A stretch of 64,000 bases of DNA from Improbicoccus pseudotrichonymphae (GTDB lineage: Bacteria > Bacillota > Clostridia > Oscillospirales > Acutalibacteraceae). Made by a program: the position numbers and the translations under genes. Positions 44,347-53,757 of the stretch are shown here, one piece after another (within the stretch, counting starts at the first letter, position 1; each line of letters begins with the position of its first letter). The stretch lies in the NCBI GenBank assembly GCA_036322855.1, contig AP027924.1, positions 744,001 to 808,000 on the forward strand, given 5' to 3'. The notes under the pieces were generated by a model. It did no database searches. It saw only the letters and a list, made by a program, of their open reading frames with translations, and had not been told where the DNA came from.

Positions 44347-45288
44347 ATGGTAAATAATTATAAATTTAAGAACTTCAATAGAAATAGATTTAATAATTCT
44401 AATAGTTTTGACGGTTTTAATAAATTTAATAAACTAAATAAATTTAATAAATTGAATAATAATCCTGGTTCCGCAAGACCTTTTGACAGCTCATATGCTC
44501 ATTCAATTCTCACCGGAAGTATTGGATCTTCTGCTTTTTCTCCGCTTTTCTTTGGTGATAACGTTTATACAAAAACTATAATTGAAAATAAAAATAATTC
44601 AAAAATATCGAAAGCACCAACAATATCAAATACATCAAAAACGTTAAAAATATCGAAAGCACCTACACCAACAATAAAAAAATATGGAAATATTTGGATT
44701 AAACTATCTGGAACTTTTGAATCTCATGTTGAAAACAATATTGTTGGAGATTTTGCCAAAGCAGAAGAAGTTGCCAAAGATTATGGACTTTTTGATGAGA
44801 TGCCAAATGATTACTTATGGCATTATGTTTTCATGGGTTGGTTTGACTACAGAGCTTTCTCTCAGGTGAATATTAATCAGCTTCAATGCGCAAGTACTGA
44901 AGACATATTGTCTCTCTTAAAACCCGAACCTCCGATATCACATCTTTATGAGTTAACAATCGCTCAAAAAACATATAAAAACGACAAAATGAAAGTCTTA
45001 GATGCAAGATTTTGGTCAGAATGTTTCAAACATGACTTCGACAGCATTAGTAATTGGGTTCCCGACGATAGACATTATTCTCTTTTGCAGCTTGTACCGA
45101 AAAGCATACATGACGGTACTTCAACTGACAATAACAATACATGGGATAACGGTTTATCTAAAAACAATTTATCCACAAATAATGAAAATTATCATCAAGG
45201 TTCTGAAGTTCAATATCAAACTTATTGTCAGATAATGAATATTCACAGGAAATATTGTTATGACATGACAAATACAAATTTTTCTTAA
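44347..45288 (+). CDS. WHH-like nuclease-family protein, type A copy 2
   Basis: 313 residues, closely similar to the 42509 protein (AHSILTGSIGS, SPLFFGDNVYT, LWHYVFMGW, LLQLVPKSIHD, YCQIMNIHRKYCYD) with extra Asn/Lys/Thr-rich inserts at residues 5-35 and 80-105. Starts 26 bases after the previous gene. Confidence 0.55.
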   Translation: MVNNYKFKNFNRNRFNNSNSFDGFNKFNKLNKFNKLNNNPGSARPFDSSYAHSILTGSIGSSAFSPLFFGDNVYTKTIIENKNNSKISKAPTISNTSKTLKISKAPTPTIKKYGNIWIKLSGTFESHVENNIVGDFAKAEEVAKDYGLFDEMPNDYLWHYVFMGWFDYRAFSQVNINQLQCASTEDILSLLKPEPPISHLYELTIAQKTYKNDKMKVLDARFWSECFKHDFDSISNWVPDDRHYSLLQLVPKSIHDGTSTDNNNTWDNGLSKNNLSTNNENYHQGSEVQYQTYCQIMNIHRKYCYDMTNTNFS

Positions 45289-45345
45289 AACTATAAATTT
45301 TTTAGTTTAAAAGCTAACTTAAAAATTATAAAATTGGAGTAACCA

Positions 45346-46188
45346 ATGACAAATAACATTAATGAACAAATTTCAAAAATAAAAAAAATAAGAAGACCCA
45401 TCAAAAAAGAAGAAATAATTGATTATCTTAAGGAATATAAAGCTGCTATGAAAGAGCTTGATGAAAGTTACAACAAGCTAAGCGATATTAATAATCAAAC
45501 AAAAAATTCAATATCAAACAGAAATAATATCAACACCACCAACAACAACGACGTAAAATATAATTATTATCAAATATATAATGAAACCCATTACCCGATC
45601 ATTACAGGTTTTGAAACTAATCTTAACGACAGATATTTTCCGCTTAATTATAATAATATTTATTCGCCTTTATTTAATGACGCCAATGTTTATAAAAACC
45701 TATCAAACGGGAAATATGGCAATATTTTTATACCTTTATCGGGAAATAATCATGATGACGGATACGATATAGCAGGTGATTTCGAAATTGCCGATCGATG
45801 GGCAAACAACAATAAATTGTTTATAGGTAACAGACCTGAAGGTTACGTATGGCATCACGTATTTATGGGATGGTTTAATAACAGACAAAGACCAATCGGC
45901 GACTGTGCAAGTATAGACAATTTTCTCAGCACTTATCGTTCTCCAAATTTTGAACAATATTATAACTCTATTTATATTTTTGATTCAGATCAACCGTGTT
46001 ATTACTACGATAAAGAAATTGGCAAAGTTCAAACTTTGGACGCAAGCAGATGGGTAAGTTGTTTTAATAAATACAATACCAATTATTTTTGGAAACCAGA
46101 TCTTGATTATGCTTTATTACAACTTGTTAAAAAAGAATTAGGTCCTGTTCCTACTATTTTAAATAATCGATTTTTAAATAATTATTAA
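45346..46188 (+). CDS. WHH-like nuclease-family protein, type B copy 2
   Basis: 280 residues, paralogous to the 43424 protein (YPIITGFETNLND, GYVWHHVFMGW near residue 169, ALLQLVKKELG). The last 16 residues (GPVPTILNNRFLNNY) and the stop are encoded by a MITE end that begins at 46141, so the original C-terminus was replaced. Confidence 0.55.
   Translation: MTNNINEQISKIKKIRRPIKKEEIIDYLKEYKAAMKELDESYNKLSDINNQTKNSISNRNNINTTNNNDVKYNYYQIYNETHYPIITGFETNLNDRYFPLNYNNIYSPLFNDANVYKNLSNGKYGNIFIPLSGNNHDDGYDIAGDFEIADRWANNNKLFIGNRPEGYVWHHVFMGWFNNRQRPIGDCASIDNFLSTYRSPNFEQYYNSIYIFDSDQPCYYYDKEIGKVQTLDASRWVSCFNKYNTNYFWKPDLDYALLQLVKKELGPVPTILNNRFLNNY
46141..46185. mobile_element. Solo end of the 161-bp MITE
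   Basis: GGTCCTGTTCCTACTATTTT and the next 25 bases match the outer part of the MITE at 48699, preceded by TA. The opposite end is absent. Confidence 0.75.
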
Positions 46189-46218
46189 ATATAAATTAAA
46201 TTTTTAATTTATATTTTA

Positions 46219-46246
46219 TTTACTTTTATATTATTTATGTTAAAAT
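46219..46246 (+). promoter_or_regulatory. Promoter of the secreted membrane protein gene
   Basis: TTTACT (46219-46224), 16-base spacer ending TTTATGT, TAAAAT (46241-46246), nearly the same as the promoter at 29482. Confidence 0.6.
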
Positions 46247-46318
46247 TAATTAAAGGATTTAATTCTTACGTAAAATTATATTTTATGTAAGTCGATTTTC
46301 AATGAGGAGATCTTTGTA

Positions 46319-47461
46319 ATGAAAATTGTTAAAAAGATACTAGCTTTAAATTTTTTCTTTCTTTTTGCGTTTGCTGTGATTATACCTAGCGTGAGTGCTG
46401 AAGCTCGTTATGGCAGAGTCTTAATTGTTGGCGAGGAAAAATATGAACCGTTAATTAAGCAACTTATGACAAATTTTGTCGAAAAAAAGTGTCTTACAGA
46501 GGAAGAAAAACGTGGGTACGTCGATTTTACAATGGTGGATAATATGAGCCTTCCAATAAGGCTTGACATCAGCGGTGAAGATATTGGTGATGAAGGAGAA
46601 GTTGTTTATAATTGTCGAGATACGTTTGGAGAATTCGAGATTAAACTAGTTGTTGTGGGAAAAACTATTAATTCTAAAAATTATGCTGAAATTGATGAGG
46701 AATATAGGGAAGCAGATGTTATATTTTATTTTTATGATGACATCGACAGTGCAAATGATAATTTTAAAGAACTTAGATCGGCACGCGAAAACAATACATT
46801 CAAAGACTGGTTTGAACGTTTGATGAAATTAAAAAATAGGAATTTTCCGGGAATCGAAAACTTTACAGATTATATACGAGGCCAGATGGGAACCGGACTT
46901 TACACAGTTCCAGAAGAATATAGAAAACATTTTCTAGGTTTAGGGCCAGATGGAACAATACCATATATTCCGGAAATTGTATTTGATGATCCGAGAAAAT
47001 TTATCGATAATGAAAGACTTTTTTATTGGTATTGTGATAATTGCCCAAACAAATTTTTCGTATTTGGGCTTTGTGTATCAAAAGAAGGTTTAGTAGCACC
47101 AGATCATTATGCAAATAAAACAGTAGAACTGATGAGAAATCTTCCAAATGTTCAACCTTTGTTTTATGAACACAATGTAAAACACGTTAGATTTTGTGTT
47201 ATTGAAACTCTAGGAAGGTTTTGTGGTATAGTTAATCGTTTAGGATATGGGCCATTAAAAAATTTTTTAAAAGCTGCTGCTTGTTTATTTAAAAAAAATT
47301 CGCTTTGCCTTTCGTTAATAGCGATTGGTACAATTGGGATAAGTGCGATGTTAAAGAAAACGTTAACAAGTAGAAATAAAAAAGAAAATGAAAAGAAAAA
47401 TAAAGAAACAGATGAAGAAAGTGGTACAGAAACAATTGAGGAAGAGTGTTGTCGGAAATAA
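46319..47461 (+). CDS. Exported membrane-anchored protein, unknown
   Basis: 380 residues. Signal peptide ILALNFFFLFAFAVIIPSVSA; a globular region with alternating strands and helices (GRVLIVGEEKYE, IKLVVVGK, ADVIFYFYDDIDSANDN) that recalls the strand order of small GTPases but has no Walker A loop; several Cys; a transmembrane helix near residues 333-350; a Lys/Glu tail. Function not recognised. GGAG before ATG. Confidence 0.6.
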   Translation: MKIVKKILALNFFFLFAFAVIIPSVSAEARYGRVLIVGEEKYEPLIKQLMTNFVEKKCLTEEEKRGYVDFTMVDNMSLPIRLDISGEDIGDEGEVVYNCRDTFGEFEIKLVVVGKTINSKNYAEIDEEYREADVIFYFYDDIDSANDNFKELRSARENNTFKDWFERLMKLKNRNFPGIENFTDYIRGQMGTGLYTVPEEYRKHFLGLGPDGTIPYIPEIVFDDPRKFIDNERLFYWYCDNCPNKFFVFGLCVSKEGLVAPDHYANKTVELMRNLPNVQPLFYEHNVKHVRFCVIETLGRFCGIVNRLGYGPLKNFLKAAACLFKKNSLCLSLIAIGTIGISAMLKKTLTSRNKKENEKKNKETDEESGTETIEEECCRK

Positions 47462-47639
47462 ATACAATTGTAAGAAGTATTCTAGGTGACGGCCATTACG
47501 CAGGTCTTACATTTTTAATGCAAATTGATGAATGCAAATATATGGAAGATTTAAAGCCTCTTGGGCTTAATTTCATCAAATTAGGTCTTAGTGATGTTTT
47601 ATATAATCCAGCAACTAAAGAAGTTTTCATACCAAATAC

Positions 47640-47716
47640 TGGTCGAGGTAGCTGGATTCGAACCAGCGGCCTCTTGGTCCCAAACCAAGCGCTCTACCAA
47701 GCTGAGCCATACCTCG
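47640..47716 (-). tRNA. tRNA-Pro (TGG)
   Basis: Cloverleaf of 77 bases with encoded CCA. Acceptor CGAGGTA/TACCTCG, anticodon stem CTTGG/CCAAG around loop TTTGGGA (anticodon TGG), T-loop GGTTCGAATCC. Confidence 0.95.
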
Positions 47717-47797
47717 ACGTACATCCTGAATTATAATATGATATTCTTTGGTTGATGTCAATCATATGGTATAATTTATTCGAGGTTTAAAGCAATC

Positions 47798-48673
47798 GTG
47801 ATTTTAAAATTGTCAAAATATGCAGGTTTCTGTTTCGGTGTTGATTTAGCCGTAAAAGCCGCACTCGAGCACAAAAATCTTTATTTGCTGGGCGAAATAG
47901 CCCATAATGAGATTCTGATGAGAAAACTTAGAAGCAAAAATATAAAAATTGTTGAAAACATACATGATATTGACAAAAATGTGAAAAATGCAAACATACT
48001 AATAAGAACCCACGGTGTAGGAAAAAATATAACGGATGAAATTAAATCACGAAATTTTAATATAGTAGATAAAACTTGTCCAAATGTTAGAATTATACAC
48101 AGCATAGTCAGGAATATAAGTTCCGAAACAAAATTAATAATAATAGGCGAAGCGACGCATGCCGAAGTAGTTGGTATTAAGAACCAAGTCGAAAACAAGA
48201 AAAATGTCACAATAATATCAAGTCTAGATGATTTAAAAAATCAAATACAAAATATTAATTTTAATAACAATTTTACCGTTGTTGCTCAAACCACTTTTGA
48301 TGATTTAGAATTTGAAAAAATAACAGATATTTTAAAGGAAAAAATAGTAAATATATGTATACATAAAACGATTTGCAGAGATTCTTTAAATAGAAGAAAT
48401 GAACTTTTGAATGAAATTTCTGATTCAGATTTTGTTATTGTCGTAGGAAGTCAAAAAAGCTCAAATTCCAGAGCGCTTTATAATATTTCTAGAAAAATAA
48501 AAGACACGATTTTTATAGAAAATCACGAAGGACTAAATTTTGAAATAATAAAAAACAAAAACAAAATTTTTATAACAAGTGGTGCTTCTGTTATGCCGGC
48601 AACAATTCTCGAAATAGTTAATTATATAAATTTAAACTGTCAAATTACAAAAAACCAAATCAATACTAACTAA
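47798..48673 (+). CDS. ispH: 4-hydroxy-3-methylbut-2-enyl diphosphate reductase
   Basis: Last step of the MEP isoprenoid pathway; iron-sulfur enzyme. Cluster cysteines at GFCFGV, KTCPNV and the later ICRDS region; IRTHGVGK and EATHAEVVGI are conserved; SGASVMPATIL near the end. 291 residues, GTG start. Not fused to ribosomal protein S1 as in some Clostridia. Confidence 0.94.
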   Translation: MILKLSKYAGFCFGVDLAVKAALEHKNLYLLGEIAHNEILMRKLRSKNIKIVENIHDIDKNVKNANILIRTHGVGKNITDEIKSRNFNIVDKTCPNVRIIHSIVRNISSETKLIIIGEATHAEVVGIKNQVENKKNVTIISSLDDLKNQIQNINFNNNFTVVAQTTFDDLEFEKITDILKEKIVNICIHKTICRDSLNRRNELLNEISDSDFVIVVGSQKSSNSRALYNISRKIKDTIFIENHEGLNFEIIKNKNKIFITSGASVMPATILEIVNYINLNCQITKNQINTN

Positions 48674-48698
48674 CCAACATCAGACCTTATCCAAACTA

Positions 48699-48859
48699 GG
48701 GCCTGTTCCTGCTATTTTAAATAATCGATTTTTGAATAATTTTTAAATTAAATAAGGCAAATTTTTGAAATAATACTGGCATATTATGAAGAAATTTAAC
48801 ACAATTTAATATAAAAATTAACAAAATGTGATTGTGTTAAAAACAGTAGGAACAGACCC
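48699..48859. mobile_element. 161-bp TA-flanked MITE, copy 2
   Basis: Same length as the copy at 17525 in opposite orientation; ends GGGCCTGTTCCTGCTATT and AACAGTAGGAACAGACCC, flanked by TA (48697-48698, 48860-48861). Occupies half of the ispH to tRNA-Gly gap. Confidence 0.85.
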
Positions 48860-48981
48860 TAGTATTTTTAGAATTTTAAACATAAATTCGAAGCGCGTTT
48901 AGTTTATTCGAAGGTTTTTGGATTTAAAATTTTTTTAAAAGACCAAGTTGAGTATTATAGATTTCATTCTGCCGAAAACTT

Positions 48982-49055
48982 TGGAGCGGGTGATGGGAAT
49001 CGAACCCACACTGTCAGCTTGGAAGGCTGGAATTCTACCACTAAATTACACCCGC
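48982..49055 (-). tRNA. tRNA-Gly (TCC)
   Basis: 74 bases including CCA. Acceptor GCGGGTG/CACCCGC (with G-T variants), anticodon loop CTTCCAA (anticodon TCC), T-loop GGTTCGATTCC. Confidence 0.95.
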
Positions 49056-49090
49056 ACGAAAATATATAATCAGGCTCACCAATTTACACA

Positions 49091-49480
49091 CTACGACCCA
49101 TCATTAATATAAATACTACCATCATCACAATTCGGATGTGCGATTTCATCCTCACACCCATGTTCGTGTTCTTTTAAATCATGAATATCATCCTCGCAAT
49201 AATGACATTTGTTGTCCTTGCAACAATTATCAGAACAACAACAATCACCGCCTTCAGGATCTTCACGAAAAGACTCATCCAACATTTCGATTACTTTTTC
49301 GAGATCACAAATCCTATTCCTGCTTTCTTCAAGATTTTCCCTTAAACCTAATACATATTCGGTGCAGCACTCAATAAAACTCGACATGGCGTTAATTACT
49401 TTAGTTTCTTTTTTGTCAGGTTCTAATTCTAAACCATCAACCAATCCCTTTACATATGCCGCTTTTTCTTCCAAATTCAT
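49091..49480 (-). CDS. CD1247-type small zinc-ribbon protein
   Basis: 129 residues. The start MNLEEKAAYVKGLVDGLELE, followed by KKETKVINAM, matches the N-terminal domain of a conserved Clostridia protein (CD1247 type). A central coiled coil is followed by a Cys-rich stretch (CCCSDNCC, CHYCEDD) likely to bind zinc, and an acidic tail. Function unknown. Confidence 0.68.
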   Translation of the reverse strand: MNLEEKAAYVKGLVDGLELEPDKKETKVINAMSSFIECCTEYVLGLRENLEESRNRICDLEKVIEMLDESFREDPEGGDCCCSDNCCKDNKCHYCEDDIHDLKEHEHGCEDEIAHPNCDDGSIYINDGS

Positions 49481-49584
49481 AAAATTTCTCCCAAAAACTT
49501 CTTAAAAAGTAACACCAGGCTTCATGATAACATAATAACAGATTAACACAAATTAAATTTGAATTTTGTTGATATTAAATCCAA

Positions 49585-50805
49585 CTAAAAAATCGATTTT
49601 ATTTTTTCTGCAACTTGGTTTACTTTTTCATGTTCAACGAAACATGAAATTCTAAAATAACCCTCACCGTTTTCTCCGAAACCACAGCCCGGAATGACTA
49701 CAATGTTTAATTTTTCTAAAAGATAGTCGAAAAATTCCCATGAAGATTTGTTATATGAACATTTTACCCAAACATAAGGTGAATTTTTTCCTCCGAAGTA
49801 TTTCAAATTTATACTGTCGAGACTTTTAGATATTGTTTTGAAGTTTTCTTTGTAATAATTTATATTTTTTTCTAATTCTAATTGAGTATCCTCTTGATAA
49901 ACAGACTCAGCCGCGCGCTGTGAAAGATACGAAACACCATTGGTTTTAAAAGAAATACGCCTTTTCCATAAGTCTATCAAATGAGTTTCATTCAATTTTA
50001 ATTCCCTAGGTATTACCACATACGAACATCTTAAGCCGGTAAAGCCGGCCATTTTAGAAAAAGATCTGAACTCTATGGCGCAACGGCGACTTCCTGGTAT
50101 CTCATATATGCTCCTAACAATATTTTCTTCGCTGACAAATGCTTCATAAGCACCATCGAATAATATGACAGATCCACTATTCAAAGCAAAATCAACCCAA
50201 AGTTTTAATTTTTCGCGGGTGTATGCAGCTCCCGTTGGATTGTTGGGAGAACAAATATAAATTATGCTGGAATTAGGTTTTATTTTTTTTGGCGTGGCAA
50301 GAAAATTTTCAGATTCAATTGCATTTACAAAATTAATTTTGAAACCTTCTATGGTGCTTGTATCGCAATAGGCAGGATACACCGGATCTGGTATCAAAAC
50401 CTCTTGATTATTATCAAACAATTCTAAGATGCCGCCCATGTCTTCTTTTGTTCCCGGACCTATAAAAATTTCATCAGGATCAATCGAAATAGATAGACCT
50501 CTTTTTAGACTCAAATCGGAAAAATTCGTTCTATTTTTGTAATCTTTACTTATTACATCTCTGAGCCATTTATATCCTTCATATGGGCCGTAACCATGCA
50601 TAGTTTTCTTTTTTGAAATACTTTTAACCGAATCTTCTAGTACTTTTACAATCGGCATAACAATAGGTAAAACAACATCTCCAATACCCAAGTCAATTAA
50701 TTCTGCATTTTTGTTACTTTCTTTAAATTTCCTTACCTTCTTGTTTACCTCTGCAAAAATATAATTTTCTTTTAGGTTGGAAAAATTTTTGTTAATCCGA
50801 ATCAT
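49585..50805 (-). CDS. dapL: LL-diaminopimelate aminotransferase
   Basis: PLP enzyme that makes LL-DAP directly from tetrahydrodipicolinate. IDLGIGDVVLPIVMPIV, MHGYGPYEGYKWLRD, DPVYPAYCDT, CSPNNPTGAAY and the PLP-lysine motif SFSKMAGFTGLRC identify DapL rather than other class I aminotransferases. 406 residues from the ATG at 50805; the frame extends to 50877 without a better start. Supplies DAP for peptidoglycan and lysine. Confidence 0.93.
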   Translation of the reverse strand: MIRINKNFSNLKENYIFAEVNKKVRKFKESNKNAELIDLGIGDVVLPIVMPIVKVLEDSVKSISKKKTMHGYGPYEGYKWLRDVISKDYKNRTNFSDLSLKRGLSISIDPDEIFIGPGTKEDMGGILELFDNNQEVLIPDPVYPAYCDTSTIEGFKINFVNAIESENFLATPKKIKPNSSIIYICSPNNPTGAAYTREKLKLWVDFALNSGSVILFDGAYEAFVSEENIVRSIYEIPGSRRCAIEFRSFSKMAGFTGLRCSYVVIPRELKLNETHLIDLWKRRISFKTNGVSYLSQRAAESVYQEDTQLELEKNINYYKENFKTISKSLDSINLKYFGGKNSPYVWVKCSYNKSSWEFFDYLLEKLNIVVIPGCGFGENGEGYFRISCFVEHEKVNQVAEKIKSIF

Positions 50806-50883
50806 AATTAGACTTATCCTTAAAATTAAATTTAAAAAACTATATTGTTTTATAATAAAAATATGATAGAATTTCAAATTGTT

Positions 50884-50990
50884 ATTCCGAAGACGATAGG
50901 TTCTAAAGATTCTTTAGTATAATGATGGATTCGCCTGTCCAGGAAATGGTCGCGATGTGTTTATTGTCAGCATCAGAGTCTTCGCAAAAC
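50884..50990 (+). ncRNA. L10 leader (ribosomal protein autoregulatory mRNA structure)
   Basis: CGAAGAC (50888-50894) pairs with GTCTTCG (50978-50984), enclosing further small stems, in the 5' leader of rplJ. Position and layout match the L10 leader that binds L10(L12)4 in Firmicutes. Confidence 0.6.
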
Positions 50991-51019
50991 ATGAAATAAC
51001 AAAGAGAGGTGAAATTTGT

Positions 51020-51553
51020 TTGCCCAACGAGAAAATATTAGCTAAGAAAATTGAAAAAATAAACAATGTTAAAGCGGATTTTGAAAATGCATTAGTCGGT
51101 ATTTTGGTCGATTACAAAGGCATAGATGTTGTTAGTGATACGAATTTAAGAAAAGATTTAAGAGAAAAAAACACAACTTACAGAGTACTTAAAAATTCTT
51201 TGTTAAAGCGTGTTTTTGTTTCTTTGGATTCTGGTACCTTGGATAGTTTGTTTGTTGGACCGACTGCATTGGCCTTAAGTAAGAGCAGTTATTCGGACGC
51301 TGCTGAGATATTGTGCAATTTTTCAAAACAGAATGAATATTTCAAAATAAAGGCTGGATTTATTGAAGGTAAAATAGTGGACGCTGCGCAGGTTTTCGAA
51401 CTTGCTAAACTGCCTGCGAAAGAGGTTTTAATTGCCAAAGTTGTTGGTGGTTTGAATGGCCCGATATTTGGTTTGATCTTTAGTTTGAATAGTATAATTA
51501 GATCTCTTGTTTTAACTTTAAAACAAATCAGTGAAAAAAAGCAAACCGCTTAA
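51020..51553 (+). CDS. rplJ: 50S ribosomal protein L10
   Basis: Stalk base protein. ALVGILVDYKGIDV, LREKNTTYRVLKNSLLKRV and GFIEGKIVDAAQVFELAKLPAKE (in pieces) are typical. 177 residues from the TTG at 51020, which has AGAGAGGTG upstream; the open frame to 50957 lies inside the leader structure and is not likely translated. Confidence 0.95.
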   Translation: MPNEKILAKKIEKINNVKADFENALVGILVDYKGIDVVSDTNLRKDLREKNTTYRVLKNSLLKRVFVSLDSGTLDSLFVGPTALALSKSSYSDAAEILCNFSKQNEYFKIKAGFIEGKIVDAAQVFELAKLPAKEVLIAKVVGGLNGPIFGLIFSLNSIIRSLVLTLKQISEKKQTA

Positions 51554-51589
51554 AATTTATAATTTTAAAAGAATATAAGGAGAATTTAT

Positions 51590-51973
51590 ATGTCTGAAAA
51601 AGTTGAGCAATTAATTGGTAAAATTAAAGAATTAACTGTCCTTGAGTTAAGTACGTTGGTAAAATCTTTGGAAGAAGAATTTGGCGTTTCAGCCGCAATG
51701 GCAGTCGCCTCTGCGCCTGTATCCGGTGATTCAAGTGGTAATGATTCTGCCGAAGCAACCAAAACAGAGTTTGATGTAATTTTAAAGAATTCCGGAGCCA
51801 ATAAAATAAAGATAATAAAATTAGTAAAGGATTTAGTTGGTTTAGGTTTGAAAGAATCAAAAGAAATAGTGGATAATCCTCCAAAAACTCTTAAAGAAAA
51901 AATAACAAAGGAAGCGGCTGAAGAAATAAAAAAACAATTCGAAGAATTGGGAGCAGAAATAGAAATAAAATAA
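51590..51973 (+). CDS. rplL: 50S ribosomal protein L7/L12
   Basis: 127 residues. N-terminal dimer domain (IGKIKELTVLELSTLVKSLE), Ala-rich hinge, C-terminal factor-binding domain with KIKIIKLVKDLVGLGLKESK. AAGGAG upstream; 36 bases after rplJ. Confidence 0.96.
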   Translation: MSEKVEQLIGKIKELTVLELSTLVKSLEEEFGVSAAMAVASAPVSGDSSGNDSAEATKTEFDVILKNSGANKIKIIKLVKDLVGLGLKESKEIVDNPPKTLKEKITKEAAEEIKKQFEELGAEIEIK

Positions 51974-52030
51974 CTACCTCGAATAAGGTTAATTTATAAT
52001 GTGGAGTTATTGTGCCATCAAATAAGAGAG

Positions 52031-52060
52031 GATAACCGCTAGTCGGTTATTCGGTTTTTT
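52031..52060 (+). terminator. Terminator of the rplJ-rplL operon
   Basis: ATAACCG-CTAGT-CGGTTAT stem followed by TCGGTTTTTT. Confidence 0.75.
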
Positions 52061-52213
52061 GGTACCATTTAAAAGGCGATATAGTTCCAGAACCTGTCCA
52101 CCCACACAGAATAAAAAATTGAAAATAGAAACAAAATAAAGAAAAGAAATATACATTCTATCGGTAAAACACGGGGAATTGGAACACAAAAATTCATGCG
52201 ATTACCGCCACCG

Positions 52214-53308
<1,095 letters not shown>

Positions 53309-53339
53309 AATTTTACCTCCAAAAGTGCTAATAAAGTAA

Positions 53340-53367
53340 ATTATAGCATTTTGAATTTTGCTGTCAA
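53340..53367 (-). promoter_or_regulatory. Promoter of copy D
   Basis: Minus strand TTGACA (53367-53362), 16-base spacer, TATAAT (53345-53340). Confidence 0.8.
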
Positions 53368-53407
53368 ACAGAAATTATGCAAAGCATTTTAAATGCGACA
53401 TTATTTA

Positions 53408-53497
53408 GCGGCGACTTTGTCTCCGCAGGAGACAACTTAGAGCCGCATGTTTCTTTGGGTTTCACCCGTTTCTTTGCGCCAAAGAAATGGGTGAAAG
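53408..53497 (-). repeat. Double palindromic unit between copies D and E
   Basis: Both hairpins intact: GCGGC/GCCGC with inner TTGTCTCC/GGAGACAA, and TTTCACCC/GGGTGAAA with TTTCTTTG/CAAAGAAA. The divergent D/E pair shares this single unit, as F/A shares one. Confidence 0.75.
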
Positions 53498-53581
53498 AGA
53501 AATAAATTTTAATATATTTAATTTAAATACTTAGAGATAAAATTTTATAAATATTATTTTAAAATTATTTTTATTATCTTA

Positions 53582-53609
53582 TTGACAGCAAGATTCAAAA
53601 TGCTACAAT
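53582..53609 (+). promoter_or_regulatory. Promoter of copy E
   Basis: TTGACA (53582-53587), 16-base spacer, TACAAT (53604-53609), then a TTAGTG/TACTGA hairpin and ATG1 at 53662 with GGAG nine bases upstream. Confidence 0.8.
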
Positions 53610-53661
53610 TAATTTATTAGTGTTTTTACTGATTCATATTTTAAAATCGGAGTGAAATTTT

Positions 53662-53753
<92 letters not shown>

Positions 53754-53757
<4 letters not shown>

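Noticed and set aside
47446..47736. 96-codon ORF after the exported protein
   Set aside because: It runs through the antisense of tRNA-Pro and has no ribosome binding site.
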